Positions 44,766-55,557 of a DNA stretch of 64,000 bases are shown piece by piece. The stretch covers positions 1 to 64,000 of the forward strand of contig NZ_SSXA01000014.1 of assembly GCF_021698975.1 (NCBI RefSeq), given 5' to 3'. Every line of letters begins with the position of its first letter. Positions within the stretch are counted from its first letter, which is position 1. The notes below the pieces were generated by a model, which had not been told where the DNA came from, made no database searches, and saw only the letters and a program-made list of their open reading frames with translations. Made by a program: the position numbers and the translations under genes. This stretch comes from Blastococcus sp. KM273128 (GTDB lineage Bacteria > Actinomycetota > Actinomycetes > Mycobacteriales > Geodermatophilaceae).

Positions 44766-44771
44766 TAGCGT
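44766..44771 (+). promoter_or_regulatory. -10 box of leaderless transcript
   Basis: TAGCGT, 6-nt spacer, then GTG at 44778. Confidence 0.5.
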
Positions 44772-44777
44772 GGGGCG

Positions 44778-45722
44778 GTGACGACCCTGGAGCTGGCGGC
44801 GGACGAGACGCTGCACGTGCTGGTCCCCTCCCGCCGGCTGGCCGAGGCGGTGGAGGAGCTGTCCCCGCGGGTGCGGGCGCACCGGGTGGTGCCCGCCGAG
44901 GGGCCGCCGCGGGGCGAGCCGGCGCAGGCGCAGGTGTGGGTCGCCGGCGGCGGCTCGGCCCCGCCGCCGGAGGGCTTCCTGGACGCGCTGCCGCGGCTGC
45001 GGCTGGTGCAGCTGACCAGCGCCGGCGCCGAGGGCTTCGCCGGGCGGATGCCCGAGGGCGTCGTGCTGTGCAACGCCCGCGGCGCGCACACCCCCGCCAC
45101 CGCCGAGTGGGTCGTGGCGGCGACGCTCGCGGCCCAGCGCGGGCTGCCGTCCTTCGTCCGCGAGCACGACGCCGGCCGGTGGTCGTTCGCCACGCAGCGC
45201 TCGCTGGTCGGCGCCCGGGTGCTGGTCGTCGGCGCCGGTGACATCGCCGCGACGGTGGGCCGCATGCTCGCCGGCTTCGACGTGCGGCTCACCTACGTGG
45301 CGCGCCGGCCGCGGGAGGGGGTGCGCACGGTGGCCGAGCTGCCGGAGCTGCTGCCCGAGGCCGACGTCGTCGTCCTGCTCGTGCCCCTGACCCCCGAGAC
45401 CACCGGGATGGTCGACGCGCGGTTCCTCGCGGCCATGCCCGACGGCGCCCTCCTGGTGAACGCCGCCCGCGGTCCGGTGGTCGACACCGGGGCGCTGCTG
45501 GCCGAGCTCACCTCGGGGCGTCTCCGCGCGGCGGTCGACGTCACCGACCCGGAGCCGCTGCCGGAGGGCCACCCGCTGTGGCACGCGCCCGGCCTGCTGC
45601 TCACCCCGCACATCGGCGGCGAGGTGCCGGCGACGCGGGAGCGGGCGACGGCGGCGGTGACCGAGCAGATCGGCCGCATCCTGGCGGGGCAGCCGCTGGC
45701 GAACGTCGTCGACGCCTACTGA
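44778..45722 (+). CDS. D-isomer-specific 2-hydroxyacid dehydrogenase
   Basis: A 314-aa NAD(P)-dependent oxidoreductase. The nucleotide fold has VLVVGAGDIAATVG (third Gly of the usual GxGxxG replaced by Ala), and the catalytic region has NAARGPVVD (Arg), the Glu in VTDPEPLPEGHPLW and the His in LLTPHIGGEV. It is shorter than SerA and has no ACT domain, so it is not a classical phosphoglycerate dehydrogenase; it resembles GhrA-type or uncharacterised members. The last 7 nt overlap the convergent PH-domain gene. Confidence 0.87.
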   Translation: MTTLELAADETLHVLVPSRRLAEAVEELSPRVRAHRVVPAEGPPRGEPAQAQVWVAGGGSAPPPEGFLDALPRLRLVQLTSAGAEGFAGRMPEGVVLCNARGAHTPATAEWVVAATLAAQRGLPSFVREHDAGRWSFATQRSLVGARVLVVGAGDIAATVGRMLAGFDVRLTYVARRPREGVRTVAELPELLPEADVVVLLVPLTPETTGMVDARFLAAMPDGALLVNAARGPVVDTGALLAELTSGRLRAAVDVTDPEPLPEGHPLWHAPGLLLTPHIGGEVPATRERATAAVTEQIGRILAGQPLANVVDAY

Positions 45723-46102
45723 CCGGCCGGGCGGGCCGTGGGGTCGGCGAGGCGCCCGCCCGAGACGGCGGCGAGGCGGGGCAGGTCGCGCACCCGGAGC
45801 ACCGGCAACCGCACCTCGGTGCCGCCCGTGGTCACCAGCCACACCTCGCCGCGCCCGCCCAGGCGGAGGCCGGAGAGCCCGGACCACGGCACGGTGCGGG
45901 AGCCCAGCAGGGAGCGGGCGGTGATGCCCTGCTCGCCGACGTCGACCCCGGCCCGGAGCACCCACGCGGCGACGGCGGCGGGCACCAGCAGCAGGAAGAG
46001 GCCCCACGGGCTGACCAGGGCGGTGGGCAGGACGCAGAGCGCGAGGATGACCACGGGCAGCAGCGCGCTCCGGGTCGTGCGGAAGCGGGCGGGAGGGGTC
46101 AC
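45716..46102 (-). CDS. PH domain membrane protein, Cfp6-like
   Basis: A 128-aa protein with two hydrophobic helices near the N terminus (LLPVVILALCVLPTALV and GLFLLLVPAAVAAWVL), then a bacterial PH-like domain (GVDVGEQGITARSLLGSRTVPWSGLSGL). This is the layout of M. tuberculosis Cfp6 (Rv3004), which also lies beside ilvB. The function is unknown. GTG at 46102 has either GGAGG 10 nt upstream or a poor -10 (GAGGAT); I cannot tell which is used. Confidence 0.8.
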   Translation of the reverse strand: MTPPARFRTTRSALLPVVILALCVLPTALVSPWGLFLLLVPAAVAAWVLRAGVDVGEQGITARSLLGSRTVPWSGLSGLRLGGRGEVWLVTTGGTEVRLPVLRVRDLPRLAAVSGGRLADPTARPAGQ

Positions 46103-46125
46103 GGACGTCGATCCTCCCAGACCGC

Positions 46126-46944
46126 TCAGCCGGCGAGCCGGGCCAACCGGGCGGCGCTGTCCGCCTGGGCCGCGGTGTAGACGACCAGCTGCAGACCCGG
46201 GGCGTCGGCCGGGGTGAGCTGGTGGTGCTCGAGGACCAACGTGCCCACCTCCGGGTGCTCGAACCGGCGCTCGGTGGACGTGAACCGGTCGACGTCGCGG
46301 CTCGCCCACCCCTCGCGGAACGCCGTGCTGGCCGCCTGCAGCCGCGTCACGAGGTCCGCCACCTCCGGGTCGGCCAGCCGAGGACCGACCTCCGCGCGGA
46401 ACTGGGCGAGGAAGCGCCGGCTGTCGGTGGTCCAGTCGCCGAGGAGCCGGCGCACGGCCGGATCGGTGAAGACCAGCCACAGCAGGTTCCGGTCCCCGGC
46501 CGGCACCCGGGCCACTCCCGGGTAGAGGCGGGCGTACGCCGCGTTCCAGCCGGCGATCGACCAGCGCGAGGTGATCGCGTACGCGGGGGAGGGGCCGAGG
46601 GAGTCCAGCAGCCGCTGCAGGTGGGCCGGCATGGCGTCGACCGACTCGTGGGAGCGCACCGGGTCGTTGCCGGAGAGCCGCAGGACGTACTCGCGCTCGG
46701 CCGCCGACAGCTGCAGCGTGCGGGCGAGGGCGTCCACGACCTGCGGGGACGGCCGGATGTCGCGCCCCTGCTCCAGCCACGTGTACCAGGTGTGGCTCAC
46801 CCCGGCGAGCAGCGCCACCTCCTCCCGGCGGAGGCCGGGAGTACGCCTGTTCGCGCCGGCGGGGAGGCCGACCGCCGCCGGGGCGAGCTGCCGCCGTCGC
46901 GAGGTGAGGAACTCGCCCAGCTCACGGCGTGCGGCGACGGTCAT
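46126..46944 (-). CDS. MmyB-like XRE-family transcriptional regulator
   Basis: A 272-aa regulator with an N-terminal helix-turn-helix ([41 protein letters not shown], about 38-78) and a C-terminal ligand domain of the MmyB type ([35 protein letters not shown]-like C-terminal strand). These proteins are common in actinobacteria and the ligand is generally unknown. ATG at 46944 has GGGGAG close upstream. A strong palindrome at 46981-46992 lies between it and ilvD and may be its operator. Confidence 0.87.
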   Translation of the reverse strand: MTVAARRELGEFLTSRRRQLAPAAVGLPAGANRRTPGLRREEVALLAGVSHTWYTWLEQGRDIRPSPQVVDALARTLQLSAAEREYVLRLSGNDPVRSHESVDAMPAHLQRLLDSLGPSPAYAITSRWSIAGWNAAYARLYPGVARVPAGDRNLLWLVFTDPAVRRLLGDWTTDSRRFLAQFRAEVGPRLADPEVADLVTRLQAASTAFREGWASRDVDRFTSTERRFEHPEVGTLVLEHHQLTPADAPGLQLVVYTAAQADSAARLARLAG

Positions 46945-46976
46945 GCGCTCCCCGTTCGGTCCCGGCTCGGTGGTGG

Positions 46977-46998
46977 TGCCGGTACTAGTACCACGGCA
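46977..46998. promoter_or_regulatory. palindrome between the MmyB-like gene and ilvD
   Basis: GGTACTAGTACC (46981-46992) is a perfect 12-bp palindrome; flanking TGCC (46977-46980) and GGCA (46995-46998) extend the symmetry with a 2-nt bulge. It lies 37 nt before the regulator ATG and 47 nt before the ilvD start. AT-richness in this context is unusual, so it may be an operator for the adjacent regulator. Confidence 0.5.
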
Positions 46999-47024
46999 GT
47001 CTCCGGGACGCCGGACCCGCGGCC

Positions 47025-47030
47025 TAGCAT
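47025..47030 (+). promoter_or_regulatory. -10 box of leaderless ilvD transcript
   Basis: TAGCAT, 8-nt spacer CGCTTCCC, then GTG at 47039. The leuB promoter has an almost identical spacer (CCCTTCCC). Confidence 0.55.
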
Positions 47031-47038
47031 CGCTTCCC

Positions 47039-48763
47039 GTGACGATCGGCGAGGACCTCATCCCAGGGAACGAGCCCGCGGGCGCGACCCACAGCCCGCT
47101 CAAGCCCCGCAGCCACGAGGTGACCGACGGCCTGGCCAAGGCCCCGGCGCGCGCGATGCTGCGGGCGGTCGGCATGGGGGACGAGGACTTCGCCAAGCCG
47201 CAGATCGGCGTCGCGTCGTCGTGGAACGAGATCACGCCGTGCAACCTGTCGCTGGACCGGCTGGCCAAGCGCGTCAAGGAGGGCGTGCACGCCGCCGGCG
47301 GCTTCCCGCTGGAGTTCGGCACCATCTCGGTCTCCGACGGCATCTCCATGGGGCACGAGGGCATGCGGGCTTCGCTCGTCTCCCGCGAGGTGATCGCCGA
47401 CTCGGTGGAGACGGTCATGTTCGCCGAGCGGCTGGACGGCTCGGTCCTGCTCGCCGGCTGCGACAAGTCCCTGCCGGGCATGCTCATGGCCGCCGCGCGG
47501 CTGGACCTGGCCAGCGTGTTCCTCTACTCGGGCTCCACGCTGCCGGGCAAGCTCGGCGACCGGGACCTGACGATCATCGACGTCTTCGAGGGCGTCGGCG
47601 CGTGCGCCCGCGGGCTCATCACGCAGGACGAGCTCGACGCGATCGAGAAGGCCGCCTGCCCGGGCATGGGCTCGTGCGGCGGCATGTACACGGCCAACAC
47701 GATGGCCAGCGTCGCCGAGGCGATCGGGATGGCGCTGCCCGGCAGCGCCGCGCCGCCGGCCCCCGACAGCCGGCGCGACGCCTACGCGGTCGCCTCCGGC
47801 GAGGCCGTGGTCAACCTGCTGCGCAAGGGCATCACCGCCCGCCAGATCATGACCAGGGAGGCGTTCGAGAACGCCATCACCGTCGTCATGGCCCTGGGCG
47901 GCTCGACCAACGCCGTCCTGCACCTGCTCGCGATCGCGCACGAGGCGCAGGTGGAGCTCACCCTCGACGACTTCAACCGCATCGGTGACCGCACCCCGCA
48001 CCTGGCCGACGTGAAGCCCTTCGGCAAGTACGTCATGACCGACGTCGACCGGGTCGGCGGGGTGCCGGTCGTCCTGCGCGCCCTGCTCGACGCCGGGCTG
48101 CTGCACGGGGACGCGCTGACCGTGACCGGGAAGACGATGGCCGAGAACCTGGCCGAGATCGCCCCGCCGGACCTCGACGGCACGATCGTGCACGCGATGG
48201 ACGACCCGATCCACCGCACCGGCGGGCTGAGCATCCTGCGCGGGTCGCTGGCGCCCGAGGGCGCGGTCGTGAAGTCGGCCGGCTTCGACGCCGACGTCTT
48301 CGAGGGCACCGCCCGCGTGTTCGACGGCGAGCAGGGGGCCATGGACGCCGTCACCGACGGCACCCTGCAGCCCGGCGACGTGGTGGTCATCCGCTACGAG
48401 GGCCCCCGCGGCGGGCCGGGGATGCGCGAGATGCTCGCGGTCACCGGCGCGATCAAGGGCGCCGGCCTCGGCAAGGACGTCCTCCTGCTCACCGACGGCC
48501 GGTTCTCCGGGGGCACCACGGGTCTGTGCATCGGGCACGTCGCACCGGAGGCGACCGACGGTGGCCCGATCGCGTTCGTGCGCGACGGCGACCGGGTCCG
48601 GCTGGACCTGACCACGCGCACCCTCGACCTGCTGGTCGACGACGCGGAGCTGGCGCGGCGGAAGGACGGCTGGGAGCCGCTGCCCCCGCGCTACACCACC
48701 GGCGTGCTCGGCAAGTACGCCAAGCTGGTCGGGTCGGCGGCGCAGGGCGCGATCTGCGGGTGA
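47039..48763 (+). CDS. ilvD: dihydroxy-acid dehydratase
   Basis: IlvD (574 aa) dehydrates 2,3-dihydroxy-isovalerate and 2,3-dihydroxy-3-methylvalerate in valine, leucine and isoleucine synthesis. The Fe-S ligands are in [22 protein letters not shown] and [14 protein letters not shown]; the C-terminal [20 protein letters not shown] is intact. GTG at 47039 is set by the N terminus and the TAGCAT box. It is not in an operon with ilvBNC: a GGDEF-EAL gene and an attenuator separate them. Confidence 0.95.
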   Translation: MTIGEDLIPGNEPAGATHSPLKPRSHEVTDGLAKAPARAMLRAVGMGDEDFAKPQIGVASSWNEITPCNLSLDRLAKRVKEGVHAAGGFPLEFGTISVSDGISMGHEGMRASLVSREVIADSVETVMFAERLDGSVLLAGCDKSLPGMLMAAARLDLASVFLYSGSTLPGKLGDRDLTIIDVFEGVGACARGLITQDELDAIEKAACPGMGSCGGMYTANTMASVAEAIGMALPGSAAPPAPDSRRDAYAVASGEAVVNLLRKGITARQIMTREAFENAITVVMALGGSTNAVLHLLAIAHEAQVELTLDDFNRIGDRTPHLADVKPFGKYVMTDVDRVGGVPVVLRALLDAGLLHGDALTVTGKTMAENLAEIAPPDLDGTIVHAMDDPIHRTGGLSILRGSLAPEGAVVKSAGFDADVFEGTARVFDGEQGAMDAVTDGTLQPGDVVVIRYEGPRGGPGMREMLAVTGAIKGAGLGKDVLLLTDGRFSGGTTGLCIGHVAPEATDGGPIAFVRDGDRVRLDLTTRTLDLLVDDAELARRKDGWEPLPPRYTTGVLGKYAKLVGSAAQGAICG

Positions 48764-48793
48764 GCCATCCGTCCGGGTGACCCCGGGGCGGCC

Positions 48794-51664
48794 GTGCCTC
48801 AGCGCGGCCGCCCCGGTGCCGATCTGGTGGCCGTGGATCCCTGGCCGGAGGAGACCGGCGGACGGCAGGTCGCCGTGCCGCCGCGCACCTGGCTGCGCCC
48901 TGCCCCGCGGCTGCCCGTCGCGCTGCCGGTCCCGGCCGCGCGCGAGGACGCCCGCGCCCGGCGGGAGTCGGCCACGGTCCTCGTGGTCCTGGGGGTGCTG
49001 GCCGCGCTGACGGTCGCCCTCCAGCTGCTGGCCGGCCCCCTCGCACAGCGGACCACCCCGCTGCTGCTCGCGCTCTCCTCGGCGGTCGCGGCGGTGGCCG
49101 TCGTCCGGCACGGTGACCGGCTCGACCGCCGGTCGCGCCGGCCCTGGCGCGCCCTCGCCCTCGTCGCCGCGCTCCTGGTGTGCGGGCAGCTGGTGTCGGT
49201 CGCCGACCCCGGCGGCGCCCACGCGCAGAGCGGCTGGGCCCACCTGCCGCAGGTCCTCGCCGTCCCCCTCGCGGTGGCGAGCTGCCTCTCGCTCCTCCCG
49301 CCCCGCATTGTCCGCCGGCTGGGCGTGCGTGAGCTCCTCGACGGGGCCGTCGTGCTCGTGGCGCTGGTGCTCGTCGCCTCGCTGGTGCTCTCCGGTGCCG
49401 TCGCAGGCAGCCGCGGTGCGGTCGGCGCGCTGCTGACCGTCGGCTACCCCGTCTCCGGCGCGCTCCTCTGCGGGGTCGCGCTGATGACCGTCTCGCGCGT
49501 ACCGCGGTCGCGCCGGCGCTCGGCGGTCTGGCTGCTGGTCACCATGGTCGCCCTCGTCGTCGTCGCGATCGCCGGCGCGCTCGCCAACGTGCTCGGTGGC
49601 ACCGCCTCCGGCGTGCTCACCGTGCTGGCGTGGTCGGGCATGCTGACCGCCGCCGTCCGGGCCGTCGACGACGACCCCGGCCTGCCGGCCGACGACGCCG
49701 TGGAACCGGCCGTACCGGTGCTCCTCGGTGTCGTCCTGGGGCACCTCACCAGCTACGGCGTGGCCGGCATCGTGGTGGCGCTGCTCAGCACCGGGCACTC
49801 GTTCACCCGCCTCGAGCAGGTGCTGGTGGTGGTGCTCGTCCTGCTCATGACGGCGCGCGGGCTGCTCTGGGCTGCCGACGACGCACGGCTGACCCGCCGG
49901 CTGGTGCAGACGGAGGCGTACTTCCGCGCCCTGGCCGCCAGTGCGGAGGACGTCACCGTGGTGCTGGACGGCGACGGCCGGGTGCACTGGGTGTCCGGCG
50001 CCGTCGACGGCCAGCTCGGCTGGTCCGAGCGCGAGCTCACCGGACGCCGGCTGGCCGACCTGGTCGACGCCGACGACCGCGCGGTGCTGGAGGCCGTCGT
50101 GCGCGAGGGTCTGCCCGCCGAGCCCGGCGCCCTGCCGCCGACCGTGCGCCTGGCCACCCGCGGCGGTGACCGGCGCGACGTCGAGCTCTCCGGCGCCGCC
50201 CGCGCCGGGGTGCCGGGGAGCGCCCTGCGGTCGGGGCTCGTGCTCCACCTGCGGGACGTCACGGCGCACCGCTCCACCCAGCGCGAGCTGGAGCGCATGG
50301 CCTGGACCGACTTCCTCACCGGGCTGCCCAACCGGGCCCGGTTCCTCGCCGCGCTCGAGGAGGCGCACGACCGCGCCGCCGCGGGCCGCGCGAGCTGCGT
50401 GCTGCTGGTCGACCTCGACGGGTTCAAGGCCGTCAACGACGTCGCGGGGCACGAGGCCGGTGACGAGCTGCTCACGCAGGTGGCCCACCAGCTGCGCACC
50501 GGCGCCCGCGAGCAGGACCTCGTCGCCCGGCTGGGCGGCGACGAGTTCGCCCTCCTCGTGCCGGGCGGGATCGAGGAGGCCACCGGGCTGGCCGAGCGGC
50601 TGGTGGTGGCCCTGGACCGCCCGTTCCGGGCCCCGTCGCCCGACGGGCAGGGCGTCGGCCCGCGGTTCGCCGTCTCCGGGAGCATCGGGCTGGCCGAGCT
50701 GGACCCCGCCGACGACCCGTCGGCCACCGTCCGGCAGGCCGACCTGGCCCTGCGCGCGGCGAAGGCCGCGGGCAAGCGCTGCGTGCGCTCCTCGGGGGAG
50801 GCCGTCGACGCGGCGGTGGGCCGGCGCACCCGGCTGGCCCGGGACCTGCCCGCGGCGATCGCCGAGGGTCAGCTGCGCGTGCTGTACCAGCCCGTCGTCG
50901 GCGTGCACGACCGCCGCGTGCTGGGGCTGGAGGCGCTGGTGCGCTGGGAGCACCCGCTCCTGGGCACCGTGCCGCCGGACGAGTTCATCCCGCTGGCGGA
51001 GGAGGACGGCCTGATCGTCCCCCTCCAGCGCTGGGTGCTCCGGGTGGCGACCGAGCACGCGGCCGTGCTCCTGGCCGACGGCTGGGACGTGCAGACCGGC
51101 GTCAACATCTCGCCCCGCCACCTGCAGGCCGGCTGCCTCGCCCCGGACGTCGCCGCGGCGCTCACCGCGGCGCAGCTGCCCGCGGGCAAGCTGGTCCTGG
51201 AGATCACCGAGTCGGTGCTGCTGGACGCGCACGAGGGGGCCCTGGGTGACCTGAGGACGCTGCGCGGCATGGGCGTCGTGCTCTCGCTGGACGACTTCGG
51301 GCGCGGCTGGTCCTCGCTGGCGTACCTCGCCCGGCTGCCGGTGCAGATCCTCAAGATGGACCGCGAGTTCGTGGCCGGCATCGACACCGACCCGCGCGGC
51401 CTCGCCCTGGTGGCCAGCGTCGTCGAGCTCGGCCGGTCGCTCGGCATGGACGTCGTCGCCGAAGGCGTGGAGACCGAGGCCCAGCTCGCCGAGCTGCAGG
51501 CCATGGACTGCCGCTACCTGCAGGGTTACCTCTTCGGGCGGCCGATGCCCTTCGCCGAGCTGCGCGCGCTGCTGGCGGGCTTCGACGGCTCGGTGCTGGA
51601 CGTCACGGACCTCGCGACGTCGGAAATGGACCGAGGTGTCCACCTGGTGGGACGGGACGGTTGA
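48794..51664 (+). CDS. membrane GGDEF-EAL protein with PAS domain
   Basis: A 956-aa c-di-GMP signalling protein. About ten transmembrane helices (residues 60-365) precede a PAS domain (about 375-490), a diguanylate cyclase domain with intact GGDEF (about 581-585) and an I-site REQD five residues before it, and a phosphodiesterase domain with intact EAL (about 713) plus NISPRHL, EITESVLL, DDFGRGWSSL and EGVETEAQL. Both activities therefore look possible. The GTG start 30 nt after ilvD is the earliest; the N-terminal 50 residues are hydrophilic and the true start could be a little later. Its stop codon lies in the -35 box of the ilvB leader. Confidence 0.9.
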   Translation: MPQRGRPGADLVAVDPWPEETGGRQVAVPPRTWLRPAPRLPVALPVPAAREDARARRESATVLVVLGVLAALTVALQLLAGPLAQRTTPLLLALSSAVAAVAVVRHGDRLDRRSRRPWRALALVAALLVCGQLVSVADPGGAHAQSGWAHLPQVLAVPLAVASCLSLLPPRIVRRLGVRELLDGAVVLVALVLVASLVLSGAVAGSRGAVGALLTVGYPVSGALLCGVALMTVSRVPRSRRRSAVWLLVTMVALVVVAIAGALANVLGGTASGVLTVLAWSGMLTAAVRAVDDDPGLPADDAVEPAVPVLLGVVLGHLTSYGVAGIVVALLSTGHSFTRLEQVLVVVLVLLMTARGLLWAADDARLTRRLVQTEAYFRALAASAEDVTVVLDGDGRVHWVSGAVDGQLGWSERELTGRRLADLVDADDRAVLEAVVREGLPAEPGALPPTVRLATRGGDRRDVELSGAARAGVPGSALRSGLVLHLRDVTAHRSTQRELERMAWTDFLTGLPNRARFLAALEEAHDRAAAGRASCVLLVDLDGFKAVNDVAGHEAGDELLTQVAHQLRTGAREQDLVARLGGDEFALLVPGGIEEATGLAERLVVALDRPFRAPSPDGQGVGPRFAVSGSIGLAELDPADDPSATVRQADLALRAAKAAGKRCVRSSGEAVDAAVGRRTRLARDLPAAIAEGQLRVLYQPVVGVHDRRVLGLEALVRWEHPLLGTVPPDEFIPLAEEDGLIVPLQRWVLRVATEHAAVLLADGWDVQTGVNISPRHLQAGCLAPDVAAALTAAQLPAGKLVLEITESVLLDAHEGALGDLRTLRGMGVVLSLDDFGRGWSSLAYLARLPVQILKMDREFVAGIDTDPRGLALVASVVELGRSLGMDVVAEGVETEAQLAELQAMDCRYLQGYLFGRPMPFAELRALLAGFDGSVLDVTDLATSEMDRGVHLVGRDG

Positions 51665-51690
51665 CGCCGGGCGGGCCGCGGGCGCACAGT
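51661..51690 (+). promoter_or_regulatory. promoter of the ilvB leader
   Basis: TTGACG (51661-51666) and CACAGT (51685-51690) are 18 nt apart, and the leader GTG follows 6 nt later, so the leader peptide itself is probably leaderless. The -35 overlaps the TGA of the GGDEF-EAL gene. Confidence 0.6.
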
Positions 51691-51696
51691 GTCCCC

Positions 51697-51756
51697 GTGC
51701 CTCGCACCCGCATGCTCGCCGACGCCCGCACCTCCGGCGTCCTCGTACTCGCCTAG
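51697..51756 (+). CDS. ilvB leader peptide (Val-Leu attenuator)
   Basis: A 19-aa peptide, MPRTRMLADARTSGVLVLA, ending in consecutive Val-Leu-Val-Leu codons, then Ala and TAG. Placed just before two RNA hairpins and ilvB, it fits the known actinobacterial ilvB attenuators in which ribosome stalling at branched-chain codons prevents termination. Cys, Trp and Ile are absent, so Val and Leu are the sensed residues. Confidence 0.85.
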   Translation: MPRTRMLADARTSGVLVLA

Positions 51757-51781
51757 CGCGTCCGGTCACCGACCGACGCGC
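51756..51781 (+). promoter_or_regulatory. ilvB attenuator, first hairpin
   Basis: GCGCGTC (51756-51762) pairs with GACGCGC (51775-51781), with an inner GGTC/GACC stem. It starts on the G of the leader TAG, so a ribosome finishing the leader would cover its 5' arm. Confidence 0.75.
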
Positions 51782-51784
51782 TGA

Positions 51785-51815
51785 CCCTTCGTGCCTGCGG
51801 CACGAGGGGTTTTTT
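51785..51815 (+). terminator. ilvB attenuator terminator
   Basis: An 11-bp stem (51785-51795 with 51799-51809, one G-U pair, 3-nt loop) is followed by six T (51810-51815). This is a classical intrinsic terminator, rare in this GC-rich DNA. CCTCGT in the Val-Leu codons (51741-51746) can alternatively pair with ACGAGG (51802-51807). Confidence 0.9.
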
Positions 51816-51898
51816 GTTGGCCGTGACCTGCCGCACAGCGAGCACGCCGCCCGTCGCACCAGCCCGTACCACGCCGCAAGGCACAGGAGATCCGCGCG

Positions 51899-53782
51899 AT
51901 GACCAGCACCCCCCACGAGGCCCCCGGCTCCGAGGCCGCCACCCGCGAGGCCGCGGCGGCGCTGACCGGCGTCGAGACCACGGCCCGCTCCGTGGCCGAG
52001 GCCGCCGCCCAGCCGGCGGCCGGCATCACCGGCGCGCAGAGCCTCGTCCGCTCGCTCGAGGCGGTCGGCGTCGACGTGGTCTTCGGCATCCCTGGCGGGG
52101 CGATCCTGCCGGCCTACGACCCGCTCTTCGACTCCCACGTCCGCCACGTGCTGGTGCGCCACGAGCAGGGCGCCGGTCACGCCGCCACCGGGTACGCCCA
52201 GGCCACCGGCCGGGTCGGCGTCTGCATGGCGACGTCGGGCCCCGGCGCGACCAACCTGGTCACCCCGCTGGCCGACGCCTACATGGACTCGGTGCCGGTC
52301 GTGGCCATCACCGGGCAGGTGCCCAGCGCCGCCATCGGGACCGACGCCTTCCAGGAGGCGGACATCCGCGGCATCACGATGCCGATCACCAAGCACAACT
52401 TCCTGGTGACGCACGCCGAGGAGATCCCGCAGCGGATCGCCGAGGCCTTCCACCTGGCCGCCACCGGCCGCCCCGGCCCGGTCCTGGTCGACATCCCCAA
52501 GGACGTGCTGCAGGCGACCACCGACTTCGCCTGGCCCCCGCGGCTGGACCTGCCCGGCTACAAGCCGACCACCCGCCCGCACGGCAAGCAGGTCCGCGAG
52601 GCCGCGGGGCTGATCGCCGGGGCCCGCCGGCCGGTCCTCTACGTCGGCGGCGGCGTGCTCAAGGCGCGGGCGACCGAGGAGCTGGCCGCGCTCGCCGCGC
52701 TGACCGGCGCCCCGGTGGTCACCACCCTCATGGCCCGGGGTGCGTTCCCCGACAGCAGCCCCCAGCACCTGGGCATGCCCGGCATGCACGGCACGGTGGC
52801 GGCGGTGACCGCGCTGCAGAAGGCCGACCTCATCGTCGCCCTGGGCGCGCGGTTCGACGACCGCGTGACCGGCCAGCTGTCCAGCTTCGCGCCCGAGGCG
52901 CTGGTGGTCCACGCCGACATCGACCCGGCCGAGATCGGCAAGAACCGCAAGGCCGACGTGCCGATCGTGGGCGACGCGAAGGAGACCATCGCCCAGCTCG
53001 TCGAGGCCCTGCGCGCCGAGCACGAGGCCGGCCGCACCCCCGACCTCACGGCCTGGTGGGCCCAGCTGGACGACTGGCGCCGGCGCTACCCGCTCGGCTA
53101 CGACTGGCCCGAGGACGGCACGCTGTCCCCGCAGTACGTGATCGAGCGGCTCGGGGCCATCGCCGGGCCCGACGCGATCTACACCTCCGGCGTCGGCCAG
53201 CACCAGATGTGGGCCGCGCAGTTCATCGCCTACGAGAAGCCCGGCACCTGGCTCAACAGCGGCGGGCTGGGCACGATGGGCTACGCCGTGCCGGCCGCGA
53301 TGGGCGCCAAGTACGGCTGCCCGGAGACGACCGTGTGGGCCATCGACGGCGACGGCTGCTTCCAGATGACCAACCAGGAGCTGGCCACCTGCGCCATCGA
53401 GGGGATCCCGGTCAAGGTCGCCGTCATCAACAACGGCAACCTCGGCATGGTCCGGCAGTGGCAGACCCTGTTCTACGAGGGCCGCTACTCCAATACCAGG
53501 CTGCACGCCCGGAACGCCGACGGCACCCCGAAGCCGGTGCGCATCCCCGACTTCGTGGCGCTGGCCGAGGCGCTGGGCTGCGTGGGGCTGCGGTGCGAGA
53601 CCAAGGAGGAGGTCGACGCGGTCATCCAGAAGGCGATGGAGATCGACGACGCCCCGGTGGTCATCGACTTCGTGGTCGGGGCCGACGCCCAGGTGTGGCC
53701 GATGGTGGCCGCAGGGGCGAGCAACGACGACATCCTGGCCGCGCGCGACCTGCGCCCGGTCTTCGGCGACGGGCAGGTGTAA
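51899..53782 (+). CDS. ilvB: acetolactate synthase large subunit
   Basis: IlvB (627 aa) condenses pyruvate to acetolactate or 2-aceto-2-hydroxybutyrate. The TPP glutamate is in [16 protein letters not shown], the TPP motif runs from [14 protein letters not shown] to [14 protein letters not shown], and the FAD/herbicide region [13 protein letters not shown] is present. An Ala/Thr-rich N-terminal extension of about 40 residues precedes the core. ATG at 51899 follows AGGAGA by 8 nt. It heads ilvB-ilvN-ilvC and is controlled by the attenuator upstream. Confidence 0.96.
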   Translation: MTSTPHEAPGSEAATREAAAALTGVETTARSVAEAAAQPAAGITGAQSLVRSLEAVGVDVVFGIPGGAILPAYDPLFDSHVRHVLVRHEQGAGHAATGYAQATGRVGVCMATSGPGATNLVTPLADAYMDSVPVVAITGQVPSAAIGTDAFQEADIRGITMPITKHNFLVTHAEEIPQRIAEAFHLAATGRPGPVLVDIPKDVLQATTDFAWPPRLDLPGYKPTTRPHGKQVREAAGLIAGARRPVLYVGGGVLKARATEELAALAALTGAPVVTTLMARGAFPDSSPQHLGMPGMHGTVAAVTALQKADLIVALGARFDDRVTGQLSSFAPEALVVHADIDPAEIGKNRKADVPIVGDAKETIAQLVEALRAEHEAGRTPDLTAWWAQLDDWRRRYPLGYDWPEDGTLSPQYVIERLGAIAGPDAIYTSGVGQHQMWAAQFIAYEKPGTWLNSGGLGTMGYAVPAAMGAKYGCPETTVWAIDGDGCFQMTNQELATCAIEGIPVKVAVINNGNLGMVRQWQTLFYEGRYSNTRLHARNADGTPKPVRIPDFVALAEALGCVGLRCETKEEVDAVIQKAMEIDDAPVVIDFVVGADAQVWPMVAAGASNDDILAARDLRPVFGDGQV

Positions 53783-53785
53783 GGA

Positions 53786-53839
53786 CCCCGCTTCCCCCCA
53801 CCACCTCGCTCCGCTCGGCGGCGGGCCCCTGAAGCGGGG
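53786..53839 (+). terminator. hairpin after ilvB (CCTCGCTCCGCTCG family)
   Basis: CCCCGCTTC (53786-53794) pairs with GAAGCGGGG (53831-53839). The enclosed segment contains CCTCGCTCCGCTCG (53804-53817), as in the hairpin after etfA. It lies inside the ilvBNC unit, so it may reduce rather than stop transcription into ilvN. Confidence 0.65.
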
Positions 53840-53878
53840 CCGACGGCTGATGGCGGTGCGCACGAAAGGAACGTTGCG

Positions 53879-55502
<1,624 letters not shown>

Positions 55503-55505
55503 ACG

Positions 55506-55542
55506 ACGACGGCCCCCGCTGCCGGGCAGCGGGGGCCGTCGT
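55506..55542. terminator. bidirectional terminator after ilvC
   Basis: ACGACGGCCCCCGCTGCC (55506-55523) is exactly complementary to 55525-55542; with a realistic loop the stem is about 15 bp. It separates ilvC from the convergent membrane-protein gene ending at 55558 and can serve both. Confidence 0.85.
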
Positions 55543-55557
55543 GCGTCCGGCGGGAGG

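Noticed and set aside
44778-45722. serA (phosphoglycerate dehydrogenase)
   Set aside because: At 314 aa it lacks the extra domains of SerA, and the nucleotide-binding GxGxxG is altered, so a general 2-hydroxyacid dehydrogenase is the safer call.
47024-53863. A 2279-codon open frame on the minus strand, antisense to ilvD, the GGDEF-EAL gene and ilvB
   Set aside because: It mirrors the codon bias of the plus-strand genes, has no recognisable domain and runs through several well-supported genes. GC-rich DNA produces such antisense frames.
55506-55542. Small structured RNA gene
   Set aside because: The hairpin is a simple near-perfect stem between convergent genes, best explained as a shared terminator.
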